This document shows positions 1-8,543 of a stretch of DNA of 64,000 bases, one piece after another; position 1 is the first letter of the stretch, and each line of letters opens with the position of its first letter. The notes under the pieces were generated by a model. It was not told where the DNA came from and made no database searches. It worked only from the letters and a program-made list of their open reading frames with translations. This DNA is from Deltaproteobacteria bacterium (lineage in GTDB: Bacteria > Myxococcota_A > Polyangia > JAAYKL01), in assembly GCA_030595125.1 (NCBI GenBank), contig JAUVDV010000009.1, forward strand, positions 1 through 64,000, given 5' to 3'. The position numbers and the translations under genes are program-made.

Positions 1-215
1 AATTTCATACCTTGTCATTTGCTTCGCCTTCCTGGCGATCCATTTTTCAATTGGCTTTTCCATAAGCCAATTATTACGGATGCCGATGGGGCGGACATAA
101 CTAACTGCTTATGACCCGGACATCTCCACTGCTCCTTACAGGTTCTTGCCCATCGTGGCGTGCTTCCCCGATCACTGGTAAGATGCTCCCACGTGCAAAA
201 CGAAAGGGTTGGGTA

Positions 216-944
216 ATGAGGTACTTAGTTGTAACGGCTCTTGCGACCATTCTGGTTTTCAACGGGTGCTCGGCCGATAGTGGTAGATCCGGGGGCAGTG
301 ACTCTGACTCCGACTCTGACAGCGATGCCGATACCGACACGGATACCGATACCGACACGGACACCGATACCGACACGGACACGGACACCGACACGGACAC
401 CGACACCGATACTGTTACCGATACTGATTGCCCCCTGGGGGCGTACAGCGGCAATTTCGAGATCGTCACACCGTCGGACATTACAACTCTCGCAGGATAC
501 ACAGAGATTACCGGAAGCTTTGAAATCAACTGCACGTCTTGTACCGACCTGAGCGAGTTATTTTGCCTCACCGACGTGGGTGGGAACCTTTACGTTTACG
601 AAAATGACGCCCTGACGAACGTCAACGGCCTGGGCGGTATCACTTCTGTGAGCGGGGGCTTGTCGATACAAAGCAACAACGTCTTGACGAACCTTGACGG
701 CCTGAGCGCTCTCACCTCGGTGGGCGGGTACTTGTTGATCTCAGGTAACTACACCCTCGCCAACCTGGACGGGCTGAGCGCTCTCACCTCGATAGACGGG
801 TACTTGAACATCATCAATAACAACATTCTTCCCGACTGCGAAGCGTGCGATCTTCTGGACCAGCTCACCAGCGGACCCACATCTACAACTGCCAACAACA
901 ACCTGGACGACTCTTGCACGCCGGTGCCGGCGAATTGTCCTTGA
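216..944 (+). CDS. Asp-Ser/Asp-Thr-rod lipoprotein with receptor-L/LRR-like repeats
   Basis: Predicted surface lipoprotein of 242 aa. The start at 216 puts a hydrophobic leader (MRYLVVTALATILVFNGC) directly at the N-terminus; the lipobox FNGC is degenerate, and the longer upstream reading has no signal peptide. After the Cys comes an acidic rod of alternating D-S then D-T from about residue 27 to 71 (bases 297-428), then about four repeats of the type LTNLDGLSALTSVGGYL, which resemble receptor L-domain or leucine-rich repeats. A C-terminal stretch holds paired Cys (CEACD and two more). Such repeats usually mediate binding; the ligand is unknown. It belongs to a family of nine rod-bearing lipoproteins in this window. 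Confidence 0.75.
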   Translation: MRYLVVTALATILVFNGCSADSGRSGGSDSDSDSDSDADTDTDTDTDTDTDTDTDTDTDTDTDTDTVTDTDCPLGAYSGNFEIVTPSDITTLAGYTEITGSFEINCTSCTDLSELFCLTDVGGNLYVYENDALTNVNGLGGITSVSGGLSIQSNNVLTNLDGLSALTSVGGYLLISGNYTLANLDGLSALTSIDGYLNIINNNILPDCEACDLLDQLTSGPTSTTANNNLDDSCTPVPANCP

Positions 945-979
945 TGGAAAATTTTGACTGAAGAACGAAGGAGCTTGTG

Positions 980-1630
980 ATGGGTAACATGACAGTAAAC
1001 CTCAAGAAGCTGAAGTTGAAGAAGTTCGGAACATTGGAGGTTAGCAACGAAGTATACGTGGTGTCTCTCGCCATGGATCTGAGCGGAACGGGACAGAATA
1101 TCGAACCGGACGGCGAGGCGGGTCAGCTATTGTCAGACGGCTTTCGCGCTTTCAACAAGTACGCGGTGGTCTCTGTCAGCCCGCTGTTTCACGGTATTCG
1201 CCGCGACGAAGAACTACCTCTGATTGGCGACGGACTCCTCCTGTACGGCCCCAAGGACCCAAAGGGCAAGATTGCGCTCCACATGGCGATAATGGAGTCG
1301 GACGCAGATCACCGGAGAATCGGTGACAAAATGGAAAAAGCCCTGAAAAGGGCGAAAGTCTTCGAGGCGCTCGAGGCCATCGGAAACGTTGCCACCGTTG
1401 CGGCTCCACAGATCGGCTTAGTGGCCAAGCCGGTCATCAGCGCACTGCGGTACGGTTTCGAAACATTCCTGTTCTTCATGAAAGAGGACGGCGACGACGT
1501 GATCTGCGACATCCACTACTCCAGCTGGAACAAACCCAACAGAGGCTACGCCGTCTCAACCCCCGGACAACCATTCGAATATAAAAACCACAATATAAAG
1601 GCCCACATCGAGGTCTCACATAACGAGTGA
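980..1630 (+). CDS. Hypothetical protein
   Basis: A 216-aa protein that I do not recognise. The ATG at 980 follows AAGGAG (968-973) with a 6-base spacer, so this start is preferred to the GTG three bases upstream. No signal peptide is visible. The N-terminal half is beta-rich (VYVVSLAMDLSG, GDGLLLYGPKDPKG) and a middle segment of about residues 120-150 is helical and charged (KMEKALKRAKVFEALEAIG), followed by a short hydrophobic stretch. It lies between a lipoprotein gene and a tiny ORF on the same strand. A C2-like or lipid-facing sandwich is possible, but no function can be assigned. Confidence 0.6.
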   Translation: MGNMTVNLKKLKLKKFGTLEVSNEVYVVSLAMDLSGTGQNIEPDGEAGQLLSDGFRAFNKYAVVSVSPLFHGIRRDEELPLIGDGLLLYGPKDPKGKIALHMAIMESDADHRRIGDKMEKALKRAKVFEALEAIGNVATVAAPQIGLVAKPVISALRYGFETFLFFMKEDGDDVICDIHYSSWNKPNRGYAVSTPGQPFEYKNHNIKAHIEVSHNE

Positions 1631-1671
1631 GGCTCACTATGCTCGCGCAACCCCTTTCAAGGAGACCATGA

Positions 1672-1743
1672 ATGCGTGAGTTTCATCTGGCTGTCGGGAT
1701 CGCGCTCATTGTGACGGCCATGATCACCGGATTCTTCGGCTAG
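1672..1743 (+). CDS. Possible 23-aa single-pass membrane peptide
   Basis: A short reading frame encodes MREFHLAVGIALIVTAMITG plus FFG and then stops. It is almost entirely one hydrophobic helix after a charged N-terminus. A good ribosome binding site (AAGGAGA, 1659-1665) sits 6 bases upstream of the ATG. An earlier ATG at 1668 opens only a three-codon frame, so this one is the useful start. It could be a small membrane protein or a leader peptide for the SWIB gene 58 bases downstream. Conservation cannot be judged from one sequence. Confidence 0.35.
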   Translation: MREFHLAVGIALIVTAMITGFFG

Positions 1744-1801
1744 ACTGGGGTATGCCATTCCATTATGATGCTTCCCGGACCTCAACATGAAGGAGCATAA
1801 A

Positions 1802-2131
1802 ATGGCAGAAGCAAAAGGATTGGCCAAACCCGTAAAGTTGAAAAGTGATCTGGCGGCGTTTCTGGGAGCGACCAAACTTCCCAGGACGGAGATCACCAAG
1901 AAATTGTGGGACTATATCAAGAAGAACAAACTTCAGACCAAGACCGAAAATGGAAAGCCCATGGATGCGGGCAAGTTCATTGTGGCTGATGCCAAGTTGC
2001 TCTCGATCTTCAAGCACACAAAATCCACAAGCAAATCAGGAAAGCTCACTGACCTTACAAACCTCAAAGAGGGTCAGACAATAAACATGATGCAGATGGC
2101 TGCCGTCGTCGGCGCCAATATCGAAAAATAG
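1802..2131 (+). CDS. SWIB/MDM2-domain protein
   Basis: A 109-aa protein that is essentially one SWIB (BAF60b)/MDM2 fold: a leading helix (LAAFLGATKLPRTEITKKLW), then WDYIKKNKLQT and the closing segment around FIVADAKLLSIF. The chosen ATG at 1802 has AAGGAG at 1790-1795 with a 6-base spacer; the in-frame ATG at 1787 lies ahead of that site and is rejected. In eukaryotes the fold occurs in chromatin remodellers; in bacteria it is known from chlamydiae, sometimes fused to topoisomerase I, and from scattered environmental lineages. The tail TINMMQMAAVVGANIEK is outside the fold. It faces a basic AT-hook protein on the opposite strand 22 bases away, so a nucleoid role is plausible. Confidence 0.85.
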   Translation: MAEAKGLAKPVKLKSDLAAFLGATKLPRTEITKKLWDYIKKNKLQTKTENGKPMDAGKFIVADAKLLSIFKHTKSTSKSGKLTDLTNLKEGQTINMMQMAAVVGANIEK

Positions 2132-2153
2132 GCTCTGACCCGAAGCGCGGATC

Positions 2154-2549
2154 TTACTTTACAGAATAGGTCATCGCGACTTTATTGCCGGCGGTTTTGA
2201 CTCTCTTTTTCGCGCGAAGTTCCTTGAGGTACAGGCCCATCTTCCTGGATGGCATTTTGAACTTCTTGGCGATAACTTTACAGCCGCTGTCCGGGTTCTT
2301 TTTGAGGTGAGCGACAATGGTGTCGAGCAGCGCGGCCTTGTCGGCGCTGGAGATGCGCTTGCCTTTCCGCTTTACGGGGGCTGCCTTTGCTGTCTTTGCC
2401 TTTGGCTTGCGTCCGGGCTTCTTGCGCTTGTCGCCTGCCTGAAGCGCTATCAACTCGGCCAGGGTTGCGCCCTTCACGGCCCCGACGATGGTCAAGGCGA
2501 AGTTGGCGGCTGCGTTTTCAATTGATTTTTCCAGAGTAGTTTTTGGCAT
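2154..2549 (-). CDS. Basic nucleoid-type protein with AT-hook and winged-helix-like C-terminus
   Basis: A 131-aa, very Lys-rich protein. Residues 1-37 form an amphipathic segment (ENAAANFALTIVGAVKGATL). Residues 41-66 form a histone-H1-like basic tail with an AT-hook core (KKPGRKPK). Residues 67-131 look like a small helical DNA-binding domain (DKAALLDTIVAHLKKNPDSG, then KKFKMPSRKMGLYLKELRAK). A strong ribosome binding site (AAGGAG) precedes the ATG. Likely a DNA-compacting or accessory chromatin protein; the exact family is not recognised. It converges on the SWIB gene. Confidence 0.7.
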   Translation of the reverse strand: MPKTTLEKSIENAAANFALTIVGAVKGATLAELIALQAGDKRKKPGRKPKAKTAKAAPVKRKGKRISSADKAALLDTIVAHLKKNPDSGCKVIAKKFKMPSRKMGLYLKELRAKKRVKTAGNKVAMTYSVK

Positions 2550-2778
2550 TATGAATCTCCTTATGTTGTTTCAGTGCAATCAGGCTGCGGTACGAAAGCA
2601 CGCTCGTCAAGTTTGGGTATTATGAAACCAGACAAACCGGAACCCGTCGAAATAGCCCGATCACCCCTCCGAGAGTGTCTTTTTTCATCCTGCCGGGTGA
2701 AATCTGTGTAAAAATACATTGCGCTACCCTTTTATGGGCGGCAATAATAGTGAAGTGAACAAATTCAGGAGATATTCC

Positions 2779-3849
2779 GTGAATATCCAGACCGGCAGCT
2801 TGAACACCCCCCCAAAAAGGCTTTCGGTTCCGGGTATCGTCGCATTGTGCATGCTCCTGATCCTGCTGGTCATCCCCTGCGGAGAAGCGCTGGCCGGAGG
2901 TACGCACACAACAATACCAGTAGAACCATCGGCATCCGAACCCGGCGACGAGATCTTCACGTCGGAGGTCGTTTCCAGGATCGGCCGCTTCCGCAGCCCG
3001 ACCCGCATCTTGCTCGACGACGACGGCGTGCTCTACGTCTCGGACACGGGCCGGGGCCTGGTTGCCCTGTACAACCAGGACGGCGTTCGTGTGGGCACGC
3101 TCGCCGGTGTCGGCCGTCCCCTCGGCGTGGCTATCCTGGAGACCCGGGTTCCCGCACCCGGCAAGGACTTGAAGAAGAAGAAAAAGAAGAAGAGTAAAAA
3201 CACGGTCAAGAAATACATCGACAAGACTTACGTCTACGTGGCCGACGAGGCCGACGGTTCGGTCAAGATCTTCGACGACGGCGAGCTGATCGGCCATCTC
3301 GGTGACGGACCGGTCGAGTTTGCCAGGCCCAACGGAGTCGCGGCGATCAACGATCTGGTCTACGTGGTCGACAGCGACGAGGACCGGGTCGCGATCTACG
3401 ATAAGGACGGCGCGTTCCTCTACCAGTTCGGAACCACCGGCGCCGGGGACGGGCAATTCGACTTCCCCACAGACATCGCCATCGATGCCTGTACCGAGGA
3501 GATCTACGTCGGCGACCTGCGCAACAAGAGGGTCCAGGTCTTCGACTTGCACGGTAACTGGCTACGCACGATCTACCCGCCGCTCAACGACGGCGGCGAC
3601 CCGATCTTCATCAACCCGGCCGGGCTCGGCATCGACCCGCTGGGCAACATCTACGTCGTGGACAACGCGCTCTGTTGCGTGGCCGTGCTCGACCCGTTCG
3701 GCGTGTTGCTCGACGTATACGGCTATCAGAACGGCGCCTACTGGACCGGCGAGTTGCAGCTCCCGATCGACGCGGCCTCAGACGGGCTGAAGGTGTTCGT
3801 CACTTCGGGTGGAGAGGGCCACGTCAACGTGTTCGAGGTGACGCCATGA
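2779..3849 (+). CDS. Secreted NHL-repeat beta-propeller protein
   Basis: A 356-aa exported NHL propeller. The GTG at 2779 follows AGGAGA (2767-2772) with a 6-base spacer and places a classical signal peptide (VALCMLLILLVIPCGEALA) near the N-terminus. NHL blades recur from about residue 60: ILLDDDGVLYVSDTGRGLVA, VYVVDSDEDRVAIYD, EIYVGDLRNKRVQVFD, GNIYVVDNALCCVAVLD, followed by a last blade. A lysine-rich insert (KDLKKKKKKKSKNTVKKYID, bases about 3166-3220) interrupts the second blade. The stop overlaps the start of the 15-haem cytochrome (ATGA), so the two are translationally coupled. NHL propellers are protein-interaction scaffolds; a partner role for the cytochrome is inferred. Confidence 0.85.
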   Translation: MNIQTGSLNTPPKRLSVPGIVALCMLLILLVIPCGEALAGGTHTTIPVEPSASEPGDEIFTSEVVSRIGRFRSPTRILLDDDGVLYVSDTGRGLVALYNQDGVRVGTLAGVGRPLGVAILETRVPAPGKDLKKKKKKKSKNTVKKYIDKTYVYVADEADGSVKIFDDGELIGHLGDGPVEFARPNGVAAINDLVYVVDSDEDRVAIYDKDGAFLYQFGTTGAGDGQFDFPTDIAIDACTEEIYVGDLRNKRVQVFDLHGNWLRTIYPPLNDGGDPIFINPAGLGIDPLGNIYVVDNALCCVAVLDPFGVLLDVYGYQNGAYWTGELQLPIDAASDGLKVFVTSGGEGHVNVFEVTP

Positions 3850-5774
3850 ACCGTTACCACCGAACCCTCGAGGCATTCGCCCTGGCGCTCCTGTTGTTTG
3901 CCGCACCTGCGACCGCGCAGGCGCTTGACGCCCCCCACAACATAGTCGAATGCGGCCAGTGCCACTCGGTCCACGGGGCGACCTACCCCAACATGCTCGG
4001 CGTGCTGTGCGAGTCCTGCCATTACGAGTCCGGCCCGGCCACGGCGGTCAAGACCCACTCCAGCATGAACACCAGCGACAAATACGGCGACTGGGAGGTG
4101 GACTGCTGGTCCTGTCACAACCCCCACGTCCAGGAGCAGGACGACGCCTACGCCACGTCGTACGGCATGTTCCTCAAGGTCGACCGAGTTGCCGAAATCA
4201 AGGAGATCGATCCCGGCGCGGCAGGACCCTACTACTTTCCGTTGTCGATTCTGCGCACCGTGCCCAGCAGCGCCATCGAGCACACGGACACCAACACCTT
4301 CATCGACGGCGACATCGACAGCGACGACGACGTCTGCCAGGTCTGTCACCTGAGCACGTCCTGCTACAACACCGGGGCGGAATTCAATACCCACACCAAC
4401 TACGGCACCGACTCCCAGCCCCTCGGCCTGTGCACCAGCTGCCACTACCACGACGACGGGTTCGGCGCCGGGGGCAGCTGCATCTCGTGTCACGCGTTGT
4501 CCCAGGGCGCGGGCGACTACCGGCGCCAGGTAACCGGCGTCGGCGGTGATTTCCAGCGGTTGAGTCACCACGTGAGCGACGGCACCACCACAGAGATCGT
4601 CGACGATCCCGACTGCCAGGTCTGTCACGACCAGTCGAATCACCAGGGCATCTCGGAGCCCGAGGTCAAGTTGCTTGACGCGGACGACGGGGTCACCAGT
4701 TATACTTTCGATGGCACCGGGGCCAGCCTCGACACTTTCTGCCTGGCCTGTCACGACTCGGACAGCTCCCAGGCATTCGACGCGGACGGCAACCCGGGCA
4801 ACGGCTACCAGCCGTTCGTCGATGGCAAGACACCTACAGATATCGCCACCGTCTGGACGGGGTCGTCTCATGCGACCGGCCTGACTACCGAGGGTTGCAT
4901 GAGCTGTCACGGTGGTTCGGACAGCACAACCGTGTCACAGCCTTACGACCGCAACGTCCACGGCTCTGCGTTCACCAGCTTGCGATCGACGGTTGTCGCC
5001 AGCGAGACAGTGCCCAACGAGGACGAGGGCTTGTGTCTTGCGTGTCACGATTCGGATGGAACAGCGTCCACCGATATCGAGGCCATGTTCGCCGGCACAG
5101 AGAATTTCCAGCCGGCCTCGAACGCACTGCTCAACACACGCCACGACGTCTACGCGAGCGACGAGACATACAGCGGCGCGAGGATGCCGTGCACCGCCTG
5201 CCACGATCCACACGCGGCGACCTCGGCCAACACGCTGGTCGCAGACCCCGACCCGACCGACGGAGTGATGCCAACAGCAGGCAACTCCTGGGCCGGATCG
5301 TCCTGGCTGTCCGAGTGGTGCCTGGATTGCCACGACAACAGTTTCCCAAGTTCGGTCACGCCGCCGACAAACGCGCTGGTCAACATTGCCACCGAGTTCC
5401 CCGGCGATCAGCACGGCGGGGCCCCTGGAGACGTCGGTATTGTGCTGGAGGGGGGCTACGCCCAGGGCGATATCCTCGACTGCGACGTCTGCCACAACCG
5501 GGGCCACGGGGACGGGACGAGCAGCGGGACCTATCCCAACCTCGCCAACCTGAGAGCGATCATCTACGAGGTGGACGGGGTCACGCCGTTGATTCCTGAT
5601 AGCTCGTGGGATCCGGGCAACCCGGAAATAGTGCGCGTACTCGACGTGGGCGGCGCCAACTTCGACGCCACCACAAACGGCAAGGCGTGGTGCTCGACGT
5701 GCCACGCCAGCATGCACGGAAACAAGGGTTGTCTGAGCGGCGTCTGCCACAACCACTCCATGTCCACGTTCTGA
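3846..5774 (+). CDS. 15-haem c-type cytochrome
   Basis: A 642-aa exported multihaem cytochrome. The ATG at 3846 overlaps the preceding NHL stop and begins a signal peptide (MNRYHRTLEAFALALLLFAA, cleavage after TAQA). I count 14 CXXCH motifs (first CGQCH, last CSTCH) plus one CX4CH near the C-terminus (CLSGVCH), giving 15 covalent haem sites. Many further His residues (NPHV, HTHTNY, HHVSDG) can serve as distal ligands. There is no lipobox, so it is periplasmic, secreted or bound to partners. Long spacing between motifs (30-70 residues) suggests an extended haem wire. It is the second gene of a three-gene + strand operon ending in a dihaem cytochrome c. Confidence 0.92.
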   Translation: MNRYHRTLEAFALALLLFAAPATAQALDAPHNIVECGQCHSVHGATYPNMLGVLCESCHYESGPATAVKTHSSMNTSDKYGDWEVDCWSCHNPHVQEQDDAYATSYGMFLKVDRVAEIKEIDPGAAGPYYFPLSILRTVPSSAIEHTDTNTFIDGDIDSDDDVCQVCHLSTSCYNTGAEFNTHTNYGTDSQPLGLCTSCHYHDDGFGAGGSCISCHALSQGAGDYRRQVTGVGGDFQRLSHHVSDGTTTEIVDDPDCQVCHDQSNHQGISEPEVKLLDADDGVTSYTFDGTGASLDTFCLACHDSDSSQAFDADGNPGNGYQPFVDGKTPTDIATVWTGSSHATGLTTEGCMSCHGGSDSTTVSQPYDRNVHGSAFTSLRSTVVASETVPNEDEGLCLACHDSDGTASTDIEAMFAGTENFQPASNALLNTRHDVYASDETYSGARMPCTACHDPHAATSANTLVADPDPTDGVMPTAGNSWAGSSWLSEWCLDCHDNSFPSSVTPPTNALVNIATEFPGDQHGGAPGDVGIVLEGGYAQGDILDCDVCHNRGHGDGTSSGTYPNLANLRAIIYEVDGVTPLIPDSSWDPGNPEIVRVLDVGGANFDATTNGKAWCSTCHASMHGNKGCLSGVCHNHSMSTF

Positions 5775-5857
5775 GTCTTCAATAACAGCAGTGGGTTCAC
5801 ATCGTCGTTGAAAACGTGCAAGATACGTCCTGCTATTTACGAGACAGGGAGGCAGTG

Positions 5858-6397
5858 ATGACGAAGGCGTTCGGGTTGTGTCTGCTGGCAGTAGTTGTTG
5901 CGAGCGTGGGCTGCAGTGAGGACGAGCCCTGCATCGGCGCCGGCGGCGACGTCTACGCGCAGGAGTGTCAGACCTGTCACGGAGTCGACGCTCAGGGTTC
6001 AGGGGCGGCCTGGCTCATGGGCGAGGGGTTAAAGGGGTTCTGGACCGAGGTGACACGCGGCGGCATCGATCCCGACATGCCGGCGTTCGGTACCGATATG
6101 CTGAGCGATGATGAATTGAAAGCGGTGTTGAATTTCGTCGTCGACGGGGTCGATGCGCAGGGCGCGACCACCTATGCGGCAACTTGCAGCTCGTGCCACG
6201 GCGCGACGCCCGACAAGGGTGGGGCAGGGCCGGGACTCGCCGGAGACGGGCTCAAGACTAACTGGATACCCAAAGTGCAGGCCGGTCTGGGCGACGACTC
6301 CATGCCGGCCTTCGACGGTTTCATTTGCGATGACGATATCAACGCTGTCGTGGATTGGATCGTGGACGGGACCGGCGTGACCGGAGACGCGGGCTAG
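5858..6397 (+). CDS. Dihaem class I cytochrome c lipoprotein
   Basis: A 179-aa protein with two tandem cytochrome c domains. The ATG at 5858 follows AGGGAGG (5846-5852). The leader ends in a lipobox-like ASVGC (Cys19). Domain 1 has CQTCH (37-41) and an axial Met in DPDMPAFG; domain 2 has CSSCH (110-114) and DDSMPAFDG, so both haems should be His/Met ligated and of high potential. Each domain ends in the usual helix (DELKAVLNFVVDG, DDINAVVDWIVDG). This differs from the bis-His multihaem proteins around it. A plausible job is electron transfer between the multihaem wire and another carrier or reductase. Confidence 0.88.
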   Translation: MTKAFGLCLLAVVVASVGCSEDEPCIGAGGDVYAQECQTCHGVDAQGSGAAWLMGEGLKGFWTEVTRGGIDPDMPAFGTDMLSDDELKAVLNFVVDGVDAQGATTYAATCSSCHGATPDKGGAGPGLAGDGLKTNWIPKVQAGLGDDSMPAFDGFICDDDINAVVDWIVDGTGVTGDAG

Positions 6398-6413
6398 AAT
6401 TGCTGCCGGGCCG

Positions 6414-8543
6414 CTAGTAACGGTGGCAGTTGTTGCACTCGATATTATTCCACCAGCGATAGGGGCGACCCCAGACCGTTGAGGTGTCATTGAGGTGGCA
6501 CGACACGTTGCTGCAGGTCTCGGAGACGTCGTTGTAGGTAGCAGCCGCCAGGTTGAACGTGGAGTTGTAGGTGATGTTGTCGGTGGTGAAGACCACGTCC
6601 GGCTGACCGTTGACGTGGTTCAGGAACCCGTCGATGGGGACCGCCTGGTAGATTGACCAGTCGGTGACCAGGTCCCTGGTGCGCACACCCTGGCTGGTGG
6701 CGGTGTCGTAGTGGCACGTTGCGCAGGCCAGCGGATCGAACCCCATGTTCCAGCCGTGCAGGTTCTCGTAGTTCTGATCGTCGATCCACGAGTGGCTGTT
6801 GCCGGCGCCCGCGAGCACTGCGGGATCGGCTGTCCGCAGCGGGAAGCCGTGGCAGCCGTCGCAGGAGAGGGTGCCGTTCCAGGCCGGTGTGGTGTACGAG
6901 CGACCGAAAGTCTCGGTGTAGGCCGGGTAGTAGTCGACGGGGTAAGTGGTGAACAGGAACTCGCCGGCGCCGGGTGCGGAGCTGACTGGTTCGTCGACCG
7001 GTCCGGGCACGGTGACCGTAGGCTGGCTATGGCAGTAGACATCGGCGCACGTGCCGCCCACCGTGTAGGTGAAGCCGTCCGCGTCGACGAGGGTGCTGCC
7101 GCCCGGTGTGTAGGTCGCGCTGCCCAGGTGCATGGCCTTGATCGACGCCGGGGGTGCGCCCACCGGCGAGAGGTCGACCTCGGCTGTTCCACCGCCGGCG
7201 TTGGCCACGCCATTTCCGTGGCTGGCGGCGAGCAGTGGGTGACAGTTGCCGCAGTCGAATGCGTAATCAGTGTTGCCCGGCAGTACGTCCTGGGTCATGC
7301 CGGTGCCGCCGTAGGAGGCGTCGGCCGCCGTGGCGCCGTAGTGAGCCAGATGGGCGCCCGTGTTGGGCGGCGATCCGTGGCAGGTATCACATGGGCCGAT
7401 CATCGTGACCTGCAGGATGCCGTCGATGTGGTTGGCGCTGGCAACGTCGATCGTCTGGAACGCCGTGATTGTGTCGTCGTGACACGGCTGGCAGTCAGCC
7501 TGCTGCGGGTGTTGCCCTCCCGGCGGTACTCCGTGGCATGTGCCGCAAGCGGCTTCTCCCACGCCCACGCTGGTCCAAGTTGGTGTCTTGTTGGTGCCGC
7601 CGGCCAGTGTGGCGCCGTGGCAGTAGGTGTTGGTGCACTCTCCAGCCGTGGTGACGGTCCAGTCCGGGGTCAGAACATCCCAGAAGTCGGACAGATCGCC
7701 GAATGTGACCTCGGCAGGGGAGACCTCGATGTGGGTCGCCTCGGCCACGGTGGCCGGAACTATATGGCACTCGCTGCACGCCACGGCGAGACGCATTGTG
7801 CCGTCGGTATTGTGAGCCTGGTGCGCGCCGACCGTGGTCAGGGCGGTGGAGCTGTTGCCGCTGGTGTCGAGCGGCGGAGCCGCGTTGGCTACATTGCCGT
7901 GGCACACGTTGCAGCCGCCCACCGGGAGGAATCCGCTCGTGTGAGTGTGGCATGGCATACAGTCGAGTGTTTCGTAGTGATCGTGATCGGCGGTGCCGTC
8001 GTTGGTGTGATGCGCCGTCCCCGTGTGACAGGTCTGGCAGATCCCGTTCCAGGGCGGGTCGGCCTCGGCAAACGCGAAGTGCTCGGGATCCTGTTGCAGG
8101 ATGGCCGGCTCGACCGCGGCGGGGAGATACTTTTGGGTGTCGCTGCGGATCAGGCTGAGGTTTGGAGCCGTGACGGTAGTGTGCGGATCGGTCGAATCAT
8201 GGGGCCCGTGCGGGTTGTGACACGATCCACAGTCGACGATGGTCGTGCCGCCGTTGACCACGTGGTTGGAGACGTCGACCATGGTCGATGCCTGTCCCAG
8301 CGGGTTGTGGCACGAGAGGCAGGTGGCCTCTTGCGCGGCGTTTCTCGGCAACAGCCCACCACCGCCGGGGCCGGGGCCGTGCCCCGCGTGACATGAACTA
8401 CAGGAGATAGTGTTTGAGTCGTCGTGGGGCGGATCCAGCGCCGCCGACGGTGTCGCCGTGAGCAGGATCGCGACGCCGATAGCCAGCGCGGCAAACGTGG
8501 ACCGGCAGATGATACTTGAATTATTGTTGGTGAATATCGACAT
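6414..8543 (-). CDS. 17-haem c-type cytochrome, CX4CH/CXXCH family
   Basis: A 709-aa exported cytochrome with signal peptide (FAALAIGVAILLTATPSAA). It carries 14 CXXCH motifs and three CX4CH motifs (CTNTYCH, CADVYCH, CSNVSCH), 17 haem sites in all. The alternation CX4CH...CXXCH is that of the Geobacter-type family TIGR01904/PF09698. The ribosome binding site is strong (GGAGGTGAT) and the ATG overlaps the stop of the NHL lipoprotein gene (TAATG). The last 370 or so residues are nearly the same as the C-terminus of the 27-haem paralogue (9867-13004), including WGRPYRWWNNIECN and the terminal aromatic. It is the last gene of the minus-strand conduit operon and converges on the + strand operon 17 bases away. 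Confidence 0.92.
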   Translation of the reverse strand: MSIFTNNNSSIICRSTFAALAIGVAILLTATPSAALDPPHDDSNTISCSSCHAGHGPGPGGGGLLPRNAAQEATCLSCHNPLGQASTMVDVSNHVVNGGTTIVDCGSCHNPHGPHDSTDPHTTVTAPNLSLIRSDTQKYLPAAVEPAILQQDPEHFAFAEADPPWNGICQTCHTGTAHHTNDGTADHDHYETLDCMPCHTHTSGFLPVGGCNVCHGNVANAAPPLDTSGNSSTALTTVGAHQAHNTDGTMRLAVACSECHIVPATVAEATHIEVSPAEVTFGDLSDFWDVLTPDWTVTTAGECTNTYCHGATLAGGTNKTPTWTSVGVGEAACGTCHGVPPGGQHPQQADCQPCHDDTITAFQTIDVASANHIDGILQVTMIGPCDTCHGSPPNTGAHLAHYGATAADASYGGTGMTQDVLPGNTDYAFDCGNCHPLLAASHGNGVANAGGGTAEVDLSPVGAPPASIKAMHLGSATYTPGGSTLVDADGFTYTVGGTCADVYCHSQPTVTVPGPVDEPVSSAPGAGEFLFTTYPVDYYPAYTETFGRSYTTPAWNGTLSCDGCHGFPLRTADPAVLAGAGNSHSWIDDQNYENLHGWNMGFDPLACATCHYDTATSQGVRTRDLVTDWSIYQAVPIDGFLNHVNGQPDVVFTTDNITYNSTFNLAAATYNDVSETCSNVSCHLNDTSTVWGRPYRWWNNIECNNCHRY

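Noticed and set aside
101..571. Long Val-Ser or Thr-Arg repeat frames opposite the Asp-Ser rods (also near 18000, 38400, 42200, 51700, 54300)
   Set aside because: They are antisense or shifted readings of the hexanucleotide rods, without leaders, ribosome binding sites or recognisable domains.
3738..4910. 390-aa antisense frame under the 15-haem cytochrome gene, and similar long antisense frames under the other cytochromes (6711-8396, 9948-10982, 13397-14908)
   Set aside because: High GC and Cys/His codon bias open the opposite frame; the products lack domains and start signals while the sense frames have continuous haem motifs.
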